64,000 bases of DNA from Flammulina velutipes (taxonomy: Eukaryota; Basidiomycota; Agaricomycetes; Agaricales; Physalacriaceae), in contig CM022376.1 in assembly GCA_011800155.1 (NCBI GenBank), positions 2,108,001 to 2,172,000 of the forward strand, read 5' to 3'. The notes below the pieces were generated by a model. The model had not been told where the DNA came from. It did no database searches and saw only the letters and a list, made by a program, of their open reading frames with translations. Shown in pieces: positions 54,336-64,000 of the stretch. The first letter of the stretch is position 1, and every line of letters begins with the position of its first letter. Both the position numbers and the translations under genes were made by a program.

Positions 54336-57300
54336 TTATGATCGGAACTTTCGATACGCAGTTAGAGTAAAATCCTTCGCCACGGTCAGCAAGTTATTTT
54401 CAAAGATAAAAGTTCTCACCTCGAGCTGCTTGGGAGTATTGTAGATGGGAGTAACGAGAGGAAAATTGCCTCCCCACTGCCATGCCATCGAGAATTGATC
54501 AACGACTCCAGCCAACTCCCCGAAAGGAGTGAAGGTGAGGAAAACATGATCATGATACGGACGTCGGCCACCGCGATAGATCGATTGAAGTCCGTAGAAC
54601 TCCTCGGCGCCGTCGCTGCTAAGAAAGTCGGGCAGACTCATCATGCATGTCTGCCACAAATCGCGCCCGACAAGCTTCCCTAACTTCCACATCCGATTTC
54701 GAGACTCGATGTCACCAAGAATAAGGACCTTGCACAATGTCAGGAGATTTAGTGGGGTTCGAATATCAGCCAATGTTTGCTCGTAAAGATCAGGTGCCAT
54801 TGTCTTCAAAATTTCCAATCCGTCGATGTAGGCGACGACAAGGAAAGGAAAGGCATAATCTGTGGCACCGAAACCTCTTTCACCCAGAGGTAGAGCATGG
54901 AAATCGTCAGTCGGATCCGATAGCATATATTCCCGACGGACAGAATCAAACCAGCCACCTTCCAGTATCCGTCGATACACGTCTAGGCCGATGAGGGAAT
55001 TGGAAAGACAGAAGTATTCCAAGACTTCAGTGATGAGAGGGAAGAGAATCACTTGTGGTGGTTGGAATATCACCCCAAGTACTCGCATCTTCATAGTATC
55101 ATCCGCCAGCCAGCCCTCGTGCTTCTGTCGCAACTCTTTGTCAAGAACTAGGGATCGAAAGAGCGCATGGAGAAGGTCCCGCTGGTCCCGATGGCATATG
55201 CAGTTTGTGAACGACGTGGTTTCTTTGGTAAGAAGGTTGTGGATGGAAGCAAAAACGGCGCTGGGAAGTTGGTGATGATGGATGATTGGCCCTCCAAAGG
55301 TTTGGCGGTGGCTTGGGCTTATATCCACATACGCCTTGATGAAGCTGATGACTCGACGAAGAGGTGGCATTCCCTCCGTGATAGGACGCGTGGCTACACG
55401 ATTGAATGGACACTGGAGGAGGGCCAGATGGAGGCGAATGTCACTTGGAAGACTTTCGTCAGCTCTGAGGATGAAGGGTGTAAACGTAGTCAAGAGAAGG
55501 AAGTCACAGAGAGATGGATACAGGAATTCTTGGACAGCCTGCTGGAGATCAATGCCATCACTGGTTGTCTTCATGTCGGCATGCTTGTTGTCCAATGGAT
55601 TTATGGTGAGCCTGAAGTTGTCGTATCTGTTGATACTGGTGGGAAACTCTCCAAAATATTCTACAATCGTTGAAGCGACTTCTTTGCGGTTATGAACAGC
55701 AGTGAGACATGAATGTCCTTTCAGGAAGAATTCCAAGAAGGCTGGCCAGACGACAGACTCGTCATCGTGGACCTCCAACCAGTCACCTCGGTCTGCTAGT
55801 GCGTTTCGAAAGACTCTGAGCCAGGAAATGGCATCTAGTTTCACAGTTGGTTTCACGATCTGCTGCACAAGAAAGTTGATGGCGTGCTGAGTGTCGTCCG
55901 TGTTGAAAAGGACCAGTAGGGAGTTGTCGACGGGATCTTCCTGGAAAGGGTATGGGCGGGAATTCGGGACTGATTCGAATCTGATGAACGCCCTTGTCAG
56001 ACGTTCGTAGCCATATCGACGTTCAGCTGCCCCGTACTGCCTCAAACAGCGAAGGATGGAGAATTCTACATCTGGAATGGTTTGGCGGACAGTGTGAACA
56101 CTGGGGCCCAGTGGAAGGTTGCTGATGGCTTGGAGGACAATGCGTTGCACCGATGAGTTCGAGGAGACATTGTGAAGCCAAGCCAAGCTCTGTGCATCGA
56201 TGGCATCTGCCTCGCGAGTTACCGTCTCTCGCTCGACAGCTTTGAGAGAAAGATGTTCCTTCGAAGGGAGCGACTCCCCCGCCTTCGTCAGCGTCCTGAC
56301 GCGTTCCCAGACCGAGATAAGGACCGCGTACGAGTGGATTGTCAACGGCGTCTTGTACGGGCAGTCAGGCTTGTAGAGTGGAAGAAGGTTCGTCAAAAAG
56401 TAGACGATGAACGCAGTCGATGCGATTCCAGTGACTACGCCCGACATGGCAGTGTTGAGAGAGTAGAGGTAGACAATCAAGCCGGCAAAGAAGACACCGA
56501 GTGCGATGTGCATGAGAACGGGAAGAAGGCCGATAATGACAGGAACCTGCCATCGCTGCAAGCTCATGTAGCGAAATTGGCGAATGCGGCTACGGTCGCG
56601 AGGAGTGCCGGACGGGACGGACATGTACTGGTGGATCCACTGCTTCGTCAATACAGCCATTAAAGCTGTGGTCAGACTGAGCGCCAGACTCGTGAACCAC
56701 AGTCCATTCACCCAGACGGCCGTCTGGGATGGCCGAACTCGCGAAAAGGGCGTGAGCTGCGAACGGGGGACTTCGAGAATCGACAGTCCAGCAGCTCTGG
56801 CTCGGTCAATGTTGATGGATTCGTACATGAGATGGGCGTTGACTTCCGTGAAATCGGCTTCGAGACGTTGGCAGGTTTGAGCGACGAAGGTGGTGACGAC
56901 GGCGGAGAAGAGTCCAGCCTGGCTGAGAGTCAGTATCGTTAGAAGTGGAGTGCTGTATACTCACAAATACCAGCAGTACGTCGAGCCCATCTCTCCAGTC
57001 ATCAACCATCTCCGCGTCGAATTTCGCGCACTCGTCAAGGAACACCTTCCAAAGGCGAGCCATCGAGCCCATTTCCTTGAACTCTTCGTCCTCTCCATAC
57101 TTCTGTTCGTAGTCGAATGGATCGTTGCCTGCGTGGCGCAAGTTAACTACAGCCTGGTAATGCGCAACTGGGTACTCACCTCTCTGAGGGTTGACAGCTG
57201 CGCGCTTCCTCCCACCGAACATCTTTCCGCGTCTGGCCTTTGCGCTGGGTAGGTGGACTACCGTTGGGTAGCTACCAGGCGTAGTCGGCGGGGTACTATC

Positions 57301-57411
57301 CTCGGATGGAGGGCCGTCGGGTTTCTTGCTGGCATGGCTTTGGATCGAGCGAACAGGCGAGGACGAGCGTGAAACCGTAGACGTTGGCGAGTGAGGACGG
57401 GAGTCTGCCAT
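54336..57411 (-). CDS. DUF6535 domain membrane protein, intact copy
   Basis: Exons 57180-57411, 56965-57128, 54420-56918 and 54336-54374 give about 979 residues. The 51-base first intron is in frame and could be retained. The ATG at 57411 is the first in the frame. The N-terminal 70 residues are Ser/Pro-rich. DUF6535 follows: YEQKYGEDEEFKEM, VDDWRDGLDVLLVF and helix 1 (AGLFSAVVTTFVAQTCQ); then helices LWFTSLALSLTTALMAVL, VPVIIGLLPVLMHIALGVFF and VVTGIASTAFIVYFLTNLL. The remaining 650 residues are soluble and helical, ending PKQLE before the last 12-codon exon DFTLTAYRKFRS. Likely an integral membrane protein; function unknown. The family is greatly expanded in agaricomycetes. Confidence 0.92.
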
Positions 57412-58430
57412 GGTAAGGGACCAAGACTGATACAGCGGGTTGTGGGTCAAAGAAGATATCAAGAGATTGCGGTGTTTCTTTCCGTGCCGTCACAGGTTTA
57501 AAAGGACTCACAGTTCCAGGTGGGGACAATTAGCATGAGGCAAACAATTAGGAGCTGTTCCAGCGTGAGCCTCTCATAGATACGAGCATTCGACGAGACA
57601 ATAGAATGCAATGATCTTGACCCAGAGGTAACCAAGCGCGAGGGAATGCAAGCACATATGGGATGAGATTTCAAGTCCATTGGAACAGCCGTATTATTAG
57701 ACAATTCTTTTACTGGAAGTGCGTCAGATTTTGCGATTGAAAGACTTGTTGCACTCACCCATACACCTTCTCTATAGCGTCCAATACCTTCGTATCCCAG
57801 TGTTATTGTCTTTCGGCAATGGAGTCAAATGGAGAAGAGTTGAAAGTGGAACAGTCGTGAGAAATGATACCGGATAGGCTCGGCCCGCGCTTACTCACCT
57901 TTCTCCATTCAACGACCATCTTTCGATGATCGCGCTTCAATTTACAAGCCATGGACGGTGCTATATATCTTGCTCGACGAAGATACGACTGTATTCTGCA
58001 CGAAATGGTCTACGCGAGGTGGAAAGCAAAACAGAGAGTCAACCGTTGAGCATTTAACGGTACGTGACCTTTTCAAGTACACTCCCAGCATTGTTGAGCG
58101 CGTTGCAGACTACGATGATGAACGTACTGTACGACGCTGCCACCGACATACCAAGGGAATGTCAAGCGAGGCCAACATATCTCCCCTCGTTGCCGACTGG
58201 CGCAAACGACTTACTATCCTAGACATAAACGCGATGAAAAATGCTAACATGGTGCGTATTCCTTTGGAAACGGTTACACTCATTACTGATGATGTGATGA
58301 TAGGTCGCCGACGCCCGAAAACATAGTGCTCCAGGCAATAATCAACTAAACGTCGACGCTAGCATGGACCTTGCGTCTGGTAGATGGGCTCCAATCTCGA
58401 ACGATCTTTCTTGCAATGTAGGACTCTTAT
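57412..58430. other. upstream region of the DUF6535 gene and a possible coding fragment
   Basis: Minus strand about 57540-57570 encodes LTLEQLLIVCLMLIVPTWN, conserved at the matching place before the 5' relic at 4162; it may be an upstream exon or leader. On the plus strand, 57901-58250 is open (FKYTPSIVERVADYDDERTV, ISPLVADWRKRLTILDINAM) and appears to splice at GTGCGT (58252) to GTCGCCGACGCCCG (58303) and on to 58419. It has no recognised family and no clear start, so I list it only as a possible fragment. Confidence 0.35.
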
Positions 58431-59500
58431 TCTTTGCCTTTTGCTCGCTCTCTGACGTGCATTTCCAGTCTACAAGAGACCAGTTTCTGCTCGTCATATA
58501 CGGTCGAAGTCGATGCAGCAACGTGAGGGAATGGGTGTATCGCAGGCCACCAACCTTACGGCCCCACGCGAACATTGCTCAAGACAACAATCGATGTTGC
58601 TGTTGAGCCGGCCAAGTCTCAGCGAGTATATCACAGAGTGGAATGGAATGTGTTGGCGATTTTATAGCTCGAAAAGAATGGTGAGAGCAGTCTTTATGTG
58701 ATTTACGCGCTTCTTACGCAAGTAGACGACCATATGTGTTGTTGGCTGATTTCCTGGATCGCGCATTGGTTGTCGATGATTATATTGTGTTCGATACTGG
58801 CAATGACAACATCTTATCGCTCGTTGTTCCCGAGTCCGAGGATCCTGCATTTTGCCTTCAAAGCTTCCTCCTATGTGGCTTTACGGGATGACAAAACCAC
58901 TTCCCGTCATGGTTTATGGATATCCATGTCTGGGGCATCCCCACGACGGGCGTTCCATACGTCCCAATAGAAGTTACGGCCATCGACTCCTTTGCTTGCC
59001 GGTTCTCGTAGACCATCTTACGGATGAAATTGCCCAGCAAAAGAGCAGCCAACAACTCATGTGTGGTATTCAGATTCTTCTGTCAATGTTGCCTTGAACT
59101 GGGGGTGTCTCCTGATATGGCGGGAGGATGGGGAGTCTTCTTCTGGAGATGACGGGGAGACATGCGTCGGGGCTGTCTGACACGCGATGGTCGGCATTTT
59201 TCCAGTGCAGGACGATACGAAGACAACGGTATAGTCATCGGTGACGTTGAAATACGTGGAGGAAAGGGAGCAAGTTGGGGCGCAGTGGCATCCGGACAGA
59301 CCTGAGTATGGGACTTGACTGATGTGTATGACTGGATCAGGCAGGCTTAAAGTGAAATGGTTGACGAGGTACGACGAGGAGAGGAGGGGTGGAGGAGGGT
59401 GGGTCAGGGTTGAATGTGGCACAGAATGAGGTAGAAGTGTGTCAGGGAGGGTTATGAGATAGCTTGTCGATGGTGTCCTGTGGTGATTTTTTGGTTGATG
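58431..59500 (+). pseudogene. HAM1-like gene, relic P8
   Basis: Begins with the leader splice site (GACGTGCATTTCCAG, then TCTACAAGAGACCAG) and CTGCTCGTCATATACGGTCG for the MGLCSS region. Then come the CTCGAAAAGAATGGTGAG splice site at 58666-58683, the ADFLDRALVVDDYIVFDTGN-like segment near 58745-58800, YVALRDDKTTSRHGLW, and a GGAGGGTGGGTCAGGGTTGA C-terminal stretch to about 59500. Large deletions and stops. It points at WLDDEA gene J. Confidence 0.7.
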
Positions 59501-59748
59501 AATCACATAGCCTTATGCCGACTTACTCTTTCATGAACACTAATAACTAGTAAAACAGGCATGATGCCGATTAGCCCAACATTGCCATTAACCCATGTAA
59601 ATATTCCAAAGCGTAAAACAAAACAAAGCATTATAACAACCGAAACTCTCTAAATAACCAGTGGGCGGGAATAACACGGTGGTAATATTACTGATACACC
59701 TATGATTCAAGTAATGCGAAAACAAAGTGAGTGCATTCACTCCACGGC

Positions 59749-60310
59749 TCAACAGTCGCCAAGTTGGTGAACCTGACATATGTTAGAGAGGAAGAGACTG
59801 GGAGTGAGCGATAGTAAGACCTTATCTTCAAGGTCGGATCTCAGTGTGATGATATCCGACTGACATTTGCGTGCGTTGATCACGAGCTTAGGAAGGGCAA
59901 GAGCGTATCGGAAGGCTTTACGCATCCTGAAGTTCCTTGCGCGTTGGTGTAGGAGGGACCTTGCGCGTTGCTCCAGGCTGACCATTGATCAGTACCAGTT
60001 TCCGAGAGATCATAACACACCTTTCCAAACGGTCCCGACCTTGAGCAGTGATAACATACATACGGCTGGAACGACGCGTAGTTGCTTCATCGTCGAGCCA
60101 GATGCGTGTATCCGTGATTTGGGTCCGGGTCTCGATCAAGAGGGCTCTAGGATGGACGTTTGGGAGCGCGATGACGATTAGGAGGTAGAGTACGACAACT
60201 GTGGATGTGACGATGGCGGTGTGAGTGGGAAACGCGCTACTGGCGAGTCCTAGCACGAAGCTGAGCAACTGAGCAATGAGTTCGCGTTTGGTTAAGCAGG
60301 AAAGTGCCAT
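59749..60310 (-). CDS. WLDDEA-family small membrane protein, copy J
   Basis: Exons 60021-60310, 59821-59977 and 59749-59772; 156 residues. MALSCLTKRELIAQLLSFVL, AIVTSTVVVLYLLIVIALP, WLDDEATTRRSSRM, LLHQRARNFRMRKAFRYA, NARKCQSDIITLRSDLEDK, tail VHQLGDC. Exon lengths 290/157/24 match copies A, B and C, and its second intron is nearly the same as that of copy A. It faces HAM1-like relic P8. Confidence 0.88.
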
Positions 60311-60346
60311 GAGATCTGGGGGGGAGACATATCCAATAAGCCGAGC

Positions 60347-60354
60347 TTTATATA
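60347..60354 (-). promoter_or_regulatory. TATA box of WLDDEA gene J
   Basis: TATATAAA on the minus strand, 37 bases before the ATG at 60310. Confidence 0.6.
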
Positions 60355-61825
60355 GCAGCGCACGCCGGCACTTTTTGACAAGACAATCAATTATAAATCA
60401 GGTACCACCCGGAGTGCAGGGATCCGGACGGCATACTGAAAGGTGATTCAGATGAAGAGGACGGGCTGTAAATTATGCAGAAGTTGGCAATATGTTGTCA
60501 CTTATTCGAATCCAACGTGGATTATTTACTTGTTTTTTTCAATCGGACAGTGTTTGTCGTAAGTCATATGTAGAATGCCTACGAGTCTTTTCCTTGTCTG
60601 ATCAGTGATTATTTTCCGAGAAAAGTATGCGTCATCGATGATCGGACTGATCACGGATCAAATTTGTATGCCGGTAACTGTGCTTCGATCAGCGGCGGCC
60701 CTGATGATATGCAAGCCGGAAAGAAAGAAGATGAAAGGACTATCAGCCAGAGCTTACCGGTTTACCAAAATGAAGGAATTTGGTCGTACGTAGAACTCGT
60801 CTGTGAAAGCTGTATTGTCAGGTTTGGTTAAGAAAACAAGAGGTACATGCTCGTCTAGAAAAGAGGTCAAGAAACATCGTTCCCAGTCAGATGTTCATGC
60901 CAATAACGACAAATGATTGTCCGAGGCACTTTTGGTGCGTCGCAATCAAAGTAGTAGTGCCCTGGGCAGCGCCGTTGATGTTCATTCGCAGCAGCGAGAA
61001 CAAGAGATACGTTGTCGGAACTTTCTAGGTAACAGTTGGAATTGAAACCAGATGTAGGGTGTTCAAACGCGGGTTAATAAGGGTGATAAAAGCTTCATTG
61101 ACATGTATCGATAACAAAGGATGGGGGCTACGATTGAACAAAGTAAACGATGAGACAAAGCAAGACGTGGGACTCACGACAAACGAAAGGTACGTCCCCC
61201 CTCGCATGTCAGTGGCATTCGCCCGACGCCATTCCCACCAGATGCCCGTCCCCTCTGGACTTTGCTCCTGGAGTGTTCAGTGAACGACCGTCTCTTCCAG
61301 GATGCGTCTCTCCGTTCGGGATCGCGAGGCCAGCGGTCTCTGATGCGGCCAGGTCTGTCGAGCCGTGTCGCGGAGAAAAGGACGCTGCATAGTTGAGGCG
61401 TGGCTGTAGACAAGCCAGAGATAGGCGCTGGTCAAAACTTGTGAAGGTTGATCGCAGACTGAGCTAGACGGAGTGCAAGTAGCCCATGTTCGATGATAGA
61501 AAGGAACCTGCAGCACCTTCTGGTGAGTATGTGTGGCCAGACGTCGAGTGAGGAAACGCACCTAACGACGTCGTTCTTCTACGCGAACAAAGCTTTCCTC
61601 TCTATATCGTTTTTGAGTCTTGTAAATCCGAGCTACAGCGCGAATGGCACAGTTGCAAGCAGAGATGAGGCGGGCTTGTATTGCTGTCACTAGAGCAGAT
61701 ACCACAATTTGCGCGCGCATAAGTACTGAATCGTTCTCCGGTATCGTTGTACGTGCAGACAACGAGTCCGTGAGAGAAGCAAGCGTCTGTTGAGAGGAAA
61801 AAGAGATCGATAAATTCAAGATCAT
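60355..61825. other. long stretch without a supported gene
   Basis: 60624-60655 (AAGTATGCGTCATCGATGAT) resembles the GATGACGCATAC motif found downstream of genes D, F and I. 61277-61561 (minus) resembles 3291-3400. Nothing else recognised. Confidence 0.4.
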
Positions 61826-61877
61826 AGTGGTAAGAGGCAAAGACGTGATGAATTACGGCTTGTCCTCTTACCACCAT
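61826..61877. repeat. hairpin-forming inverted repeat, copy 7
   Basis: AGTGGTAAGAGG at 61826-61837 and CCTCTTACCACCAT at 61864-61877, with GACGTGATGAA in the loop. About 0.35 kb upstream of HAM1 relic P9. Confidence 0.8.
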
Positions 61878-62224
61878 CTCCATCATGCCGTCGCCGCTCT
61901 GGCCGTTCAACAACCTCAGTCTCGATCTTATGGGCGCCTTCTTTGAAGAACATACTACACACAATCCGCTCTCTGGACATACAGTGCGCCTATTCGTTGA
62001 ATCGACCGCCACTCTGTGCTCACCGTGTATTGACAGGAATTTGGCGGAGGCTTCTAGCTCATCAGTGAGGCCTTGAGGACGTCCACCGCTCCAAGGCCGC
62101 GAAGCCTTGACCGTGTGGACGGCAAGGTCGAGCACTGGCTTTGCTGTGAGGGCGCCTGCAATATGCGTCTTAGATCACCGACGACCTCTCATATCAGCGC
62201 ACCTAAACCTGAGTCCTTGAAAGA

Positions 62225-63095
62225 GAAAATGGTGCGTTCTCTTCTTCTACACATTTCGCATCGTTGACGCTTTTCCCTTAGAAATCGTTGTTGTATCATC
62301 GAGCATCCCGCCCATCTGCATCATGTCGTGGTCCAAGACTACACAAGAAAGGGCCAACAACGACGACGACCTTTCCTAGCACGGTAGTAGTCGATGCTGC
62401 TGCTGCTGCTACCAATGCCGGAAGACCATGTAAACTATGTCGACCGCAATCGAATTTTAGGCTCGAAAAGAACTGGGCGCGTATTAGACGACAACAAAAT
62501 TCAGGAACTCTTCCTCCGTCTTGGATAGGCCAAATCCCACCCGTGAGCGTTCTATATGTATGCGTTCAATTGCTGCCCAAGTTCCCCTCTAATAGTCATA
62601 CAGTACCGTCCAACAGGTCACCTACGCGCTAACGTAGCTCATCAAACCCCTCGTAATCTTCACCACAGCTCGGCGACTTCCCTCTTCCCCTTGTTGGCCC
62701 TCAGGATATGTCCTTCGATGGATGATTTCTCTCAACGCGGACCTCCGACGAGCTGGTTTATCTCCACTCCCTCAACCTCTGACGCTGGAAATGAACCTCC
62801 GGCTCTCCCTTACCAGTCAAACAGTCGTCGAGAAAAAGTCCACGTGCACGATGATGGAATGCTCAAGCGATACAAGATTGATGTTGGCCTGCCAGCACCG
62901 GGGCGGGAAAGATGTTGTGGATGCGGTTTTGGGCCAGGACGCGTCGACTTGCCAGTTAACTATATCGAGCTTGTCCGGTCGAAACTCCTCGTCAATCGGT
63001 GTCGCTACCTTTTGATTACGATCGTCGCTAGGAAGAGGCGGATGGAAACTACGTTGGAGGTGTTGGTGAGAGGTTTCGTGGATGCCGTTTGGTAA
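62225..63095 (+). pseudogene. HAM1-like gene, relic P9
   Basis: GGTGCGTTCTCTTCTTCTAC leader, VVVDAAAAATNAGRP block (62384-62430), the GARILGRVLDDNKIQELFLR-type block near 62450-62520 (GACGACAACAAAATTCAGGA matches the start of HAM1 exon 2), MDDFSQRGPPTSWFISTPST near 62720-62780 and a C-terminal RKRRMETTLEVLVRGFVDAV (63030-63090). Exons are shortened and out of frame with one another. Confidence 0.7.
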
Positions 63096-63268
63096 GATGA
63101 TGAATCACAGACCTTGCAACTTGGCATACGTGGGGGAGGTAGATGGTTGGAGGCGTATATATCTGTTCTACTGTAATGATGAAGGTGTCTTAGGTTAATA
63201 AACATAGACTGGATATGTTGTATTGCGAAAAAGCGGAGGTTAAGTAACTCGGGAACAGACAAATTTAT

Positions 63269-64000
63269 TATAGATAGCGATAACCAACATGTTTCTCATA
63301 TGCAGGAAGAGAGAAATCCTATCAAAATATCAGTTAGATGATCTGATTTTAGGTGAAGAATCCTCACCGGGAGCTGCTTTGGGGTATTGAAAATCGGAGG
63401 CACAAGTGGGAGGCTTCCTCTGCCCCATTGCCACGCCATCAACAAAGTTCCAACCAGTTCGATCAGCTCCTCGAAAGGACTGAATGTGAGGAAGACGTGG
63501 TAATGCTTTGGGCGTCGGCTACAACGAGAGGACTGTTCCTCATAGTGTCCTTTGGCCGCATCCGTGCGCAAGAATCTCAGAAGATCTGCCATACATATCT
63601 CCCATACCTCTCGCCCGACAATCCTCGCCAACTTCCACAGCCGATTTCGGGAATCGATGTCTGCAAGAATCAAAATTCTGCATAGCGTCAAGAGGTTAGC
63701 TGGTACTCGGATGGCTGCGAGGGTTTGTTCGTAAATGGTGGGTGCCAATTCCTCCAAGATCGCAAGCCCGTCTATGTATGCAACGGCAAGGAATGGGAAT
63801 GTAAGATCGGCGGCACCATAGCCCCTTTCATCGAGCGGGAAAGCGTGCAGATTATCGTTGGGGTCGTCCAGCATGTATTCATAGCTGAGACTATGGAACC
63901 ATGTGTCTTGCAAGAGTTCTCGATAGACGTCAATGCCAAAGCGAGATTTCGTGAGGTAAAAGTATTCCAAGACTTGAGCGACAAGAGTGAAGGAGAATGC
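63269..64000 (-). CDS. DUF6535 family protein, 3' part (gene continues past the window)
   Basis: Exon 63368 to beyond 64000 is open on the minus strand: QVLEYFYLTKSRFGIDVYRE, EYMLDDPNDNLHAFPLDERG, LTLCRILILADIDSRNRLWK, LPLVPPIFNTPKQLP. An intron (63319-63367) at the conserved site leads to the last exon, 63269-63318, DFSLPAYEKHVGYRYL. Closest in the window to the copy at 1-1036, which lies at the opposite edge in the opposite orientation. The N-terminal DUF6535 domain is outside. Confidence 0.83.

Overview
The window looks like a stretch of nuclear genome from an agaricomycete basidiomycete. Protein-coding genes are split by very short GT-AG introns (45-66 bases). The families present are typical of mushroom-forming fungi: DUF6535 membrane proteins, HAM1-like lipid-binding proteins, and a large DNA transposon carrying a Ulp1-type protease. 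There is one intron-containing tRNA gene. Almost everything belongs to a few multicopy families, so this is a duplicated, fast-decaying accessory region rather than a housekeeping one.

Three families dominate. (1) An unnamed family of small two-helix membrane proteins, here called the WLDDEA family after its invariant motif. There are ten intact copies, each about 155 residues, all with the same three-exon structure and a tiny last exon, plus one relic. (2) HAM1-like genes: one intact copy of 890 residues (43880-46690) and about ten relics. (3) DUF6535 genes: one intact copy of about 979 residues (54336-57411), one 5' relic, and one 3' part at each edge of the window in opposite orientations.

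Layout: 1-5 kb holds DUF6535 pieces and a small-gene relic. Three tail-to-tail pairs of a WLDDEA gene and a HAM1-like relic follow at 5.8-8.8, 10.6-13.9 and 17.5-20 kb; small inverted-repeat elements lie between them, and one sits inside a relic. A 6.2 kb transposon occupies 20996-27186, with perfect 8-base target duplications, an RNase H-fold transposase gene and a Ulp1-like protease gene. From 27 to 43 kb lie WLDDEA genes D, E, F and G and HAM1 relics. The intact HAM1-like gene is at 44-46.7 kb and faces WLDDEA gene H. An inverted duplication of the 18-21/27-28 kb region follows at 49.6-53 kb and preserves the empty transposon site. The window ends with a small two-repeat gene, the intact DUF6535 gene, another WLDDEA/HAM1-like convergent pair and a final DUF6535 3' part.

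The pattern that most needs explaining is the repeated convergent module. Six times a HAM1-like copy and a WLDDEA gene point at each other. The five intact WLDDEA genes in such pairs are exactly the ones ending in a (V/I)HQLGD or VHQLSD tail. The WLDDEA copies stay intact while nearly all HAM1 partners are broken. A short hairpin-forming inverted repeat recurs seven to eight times, mostly just upstream of HAM1-like relics. Function of the module is unknown; membrane or lipid biology is suggested by the two families.
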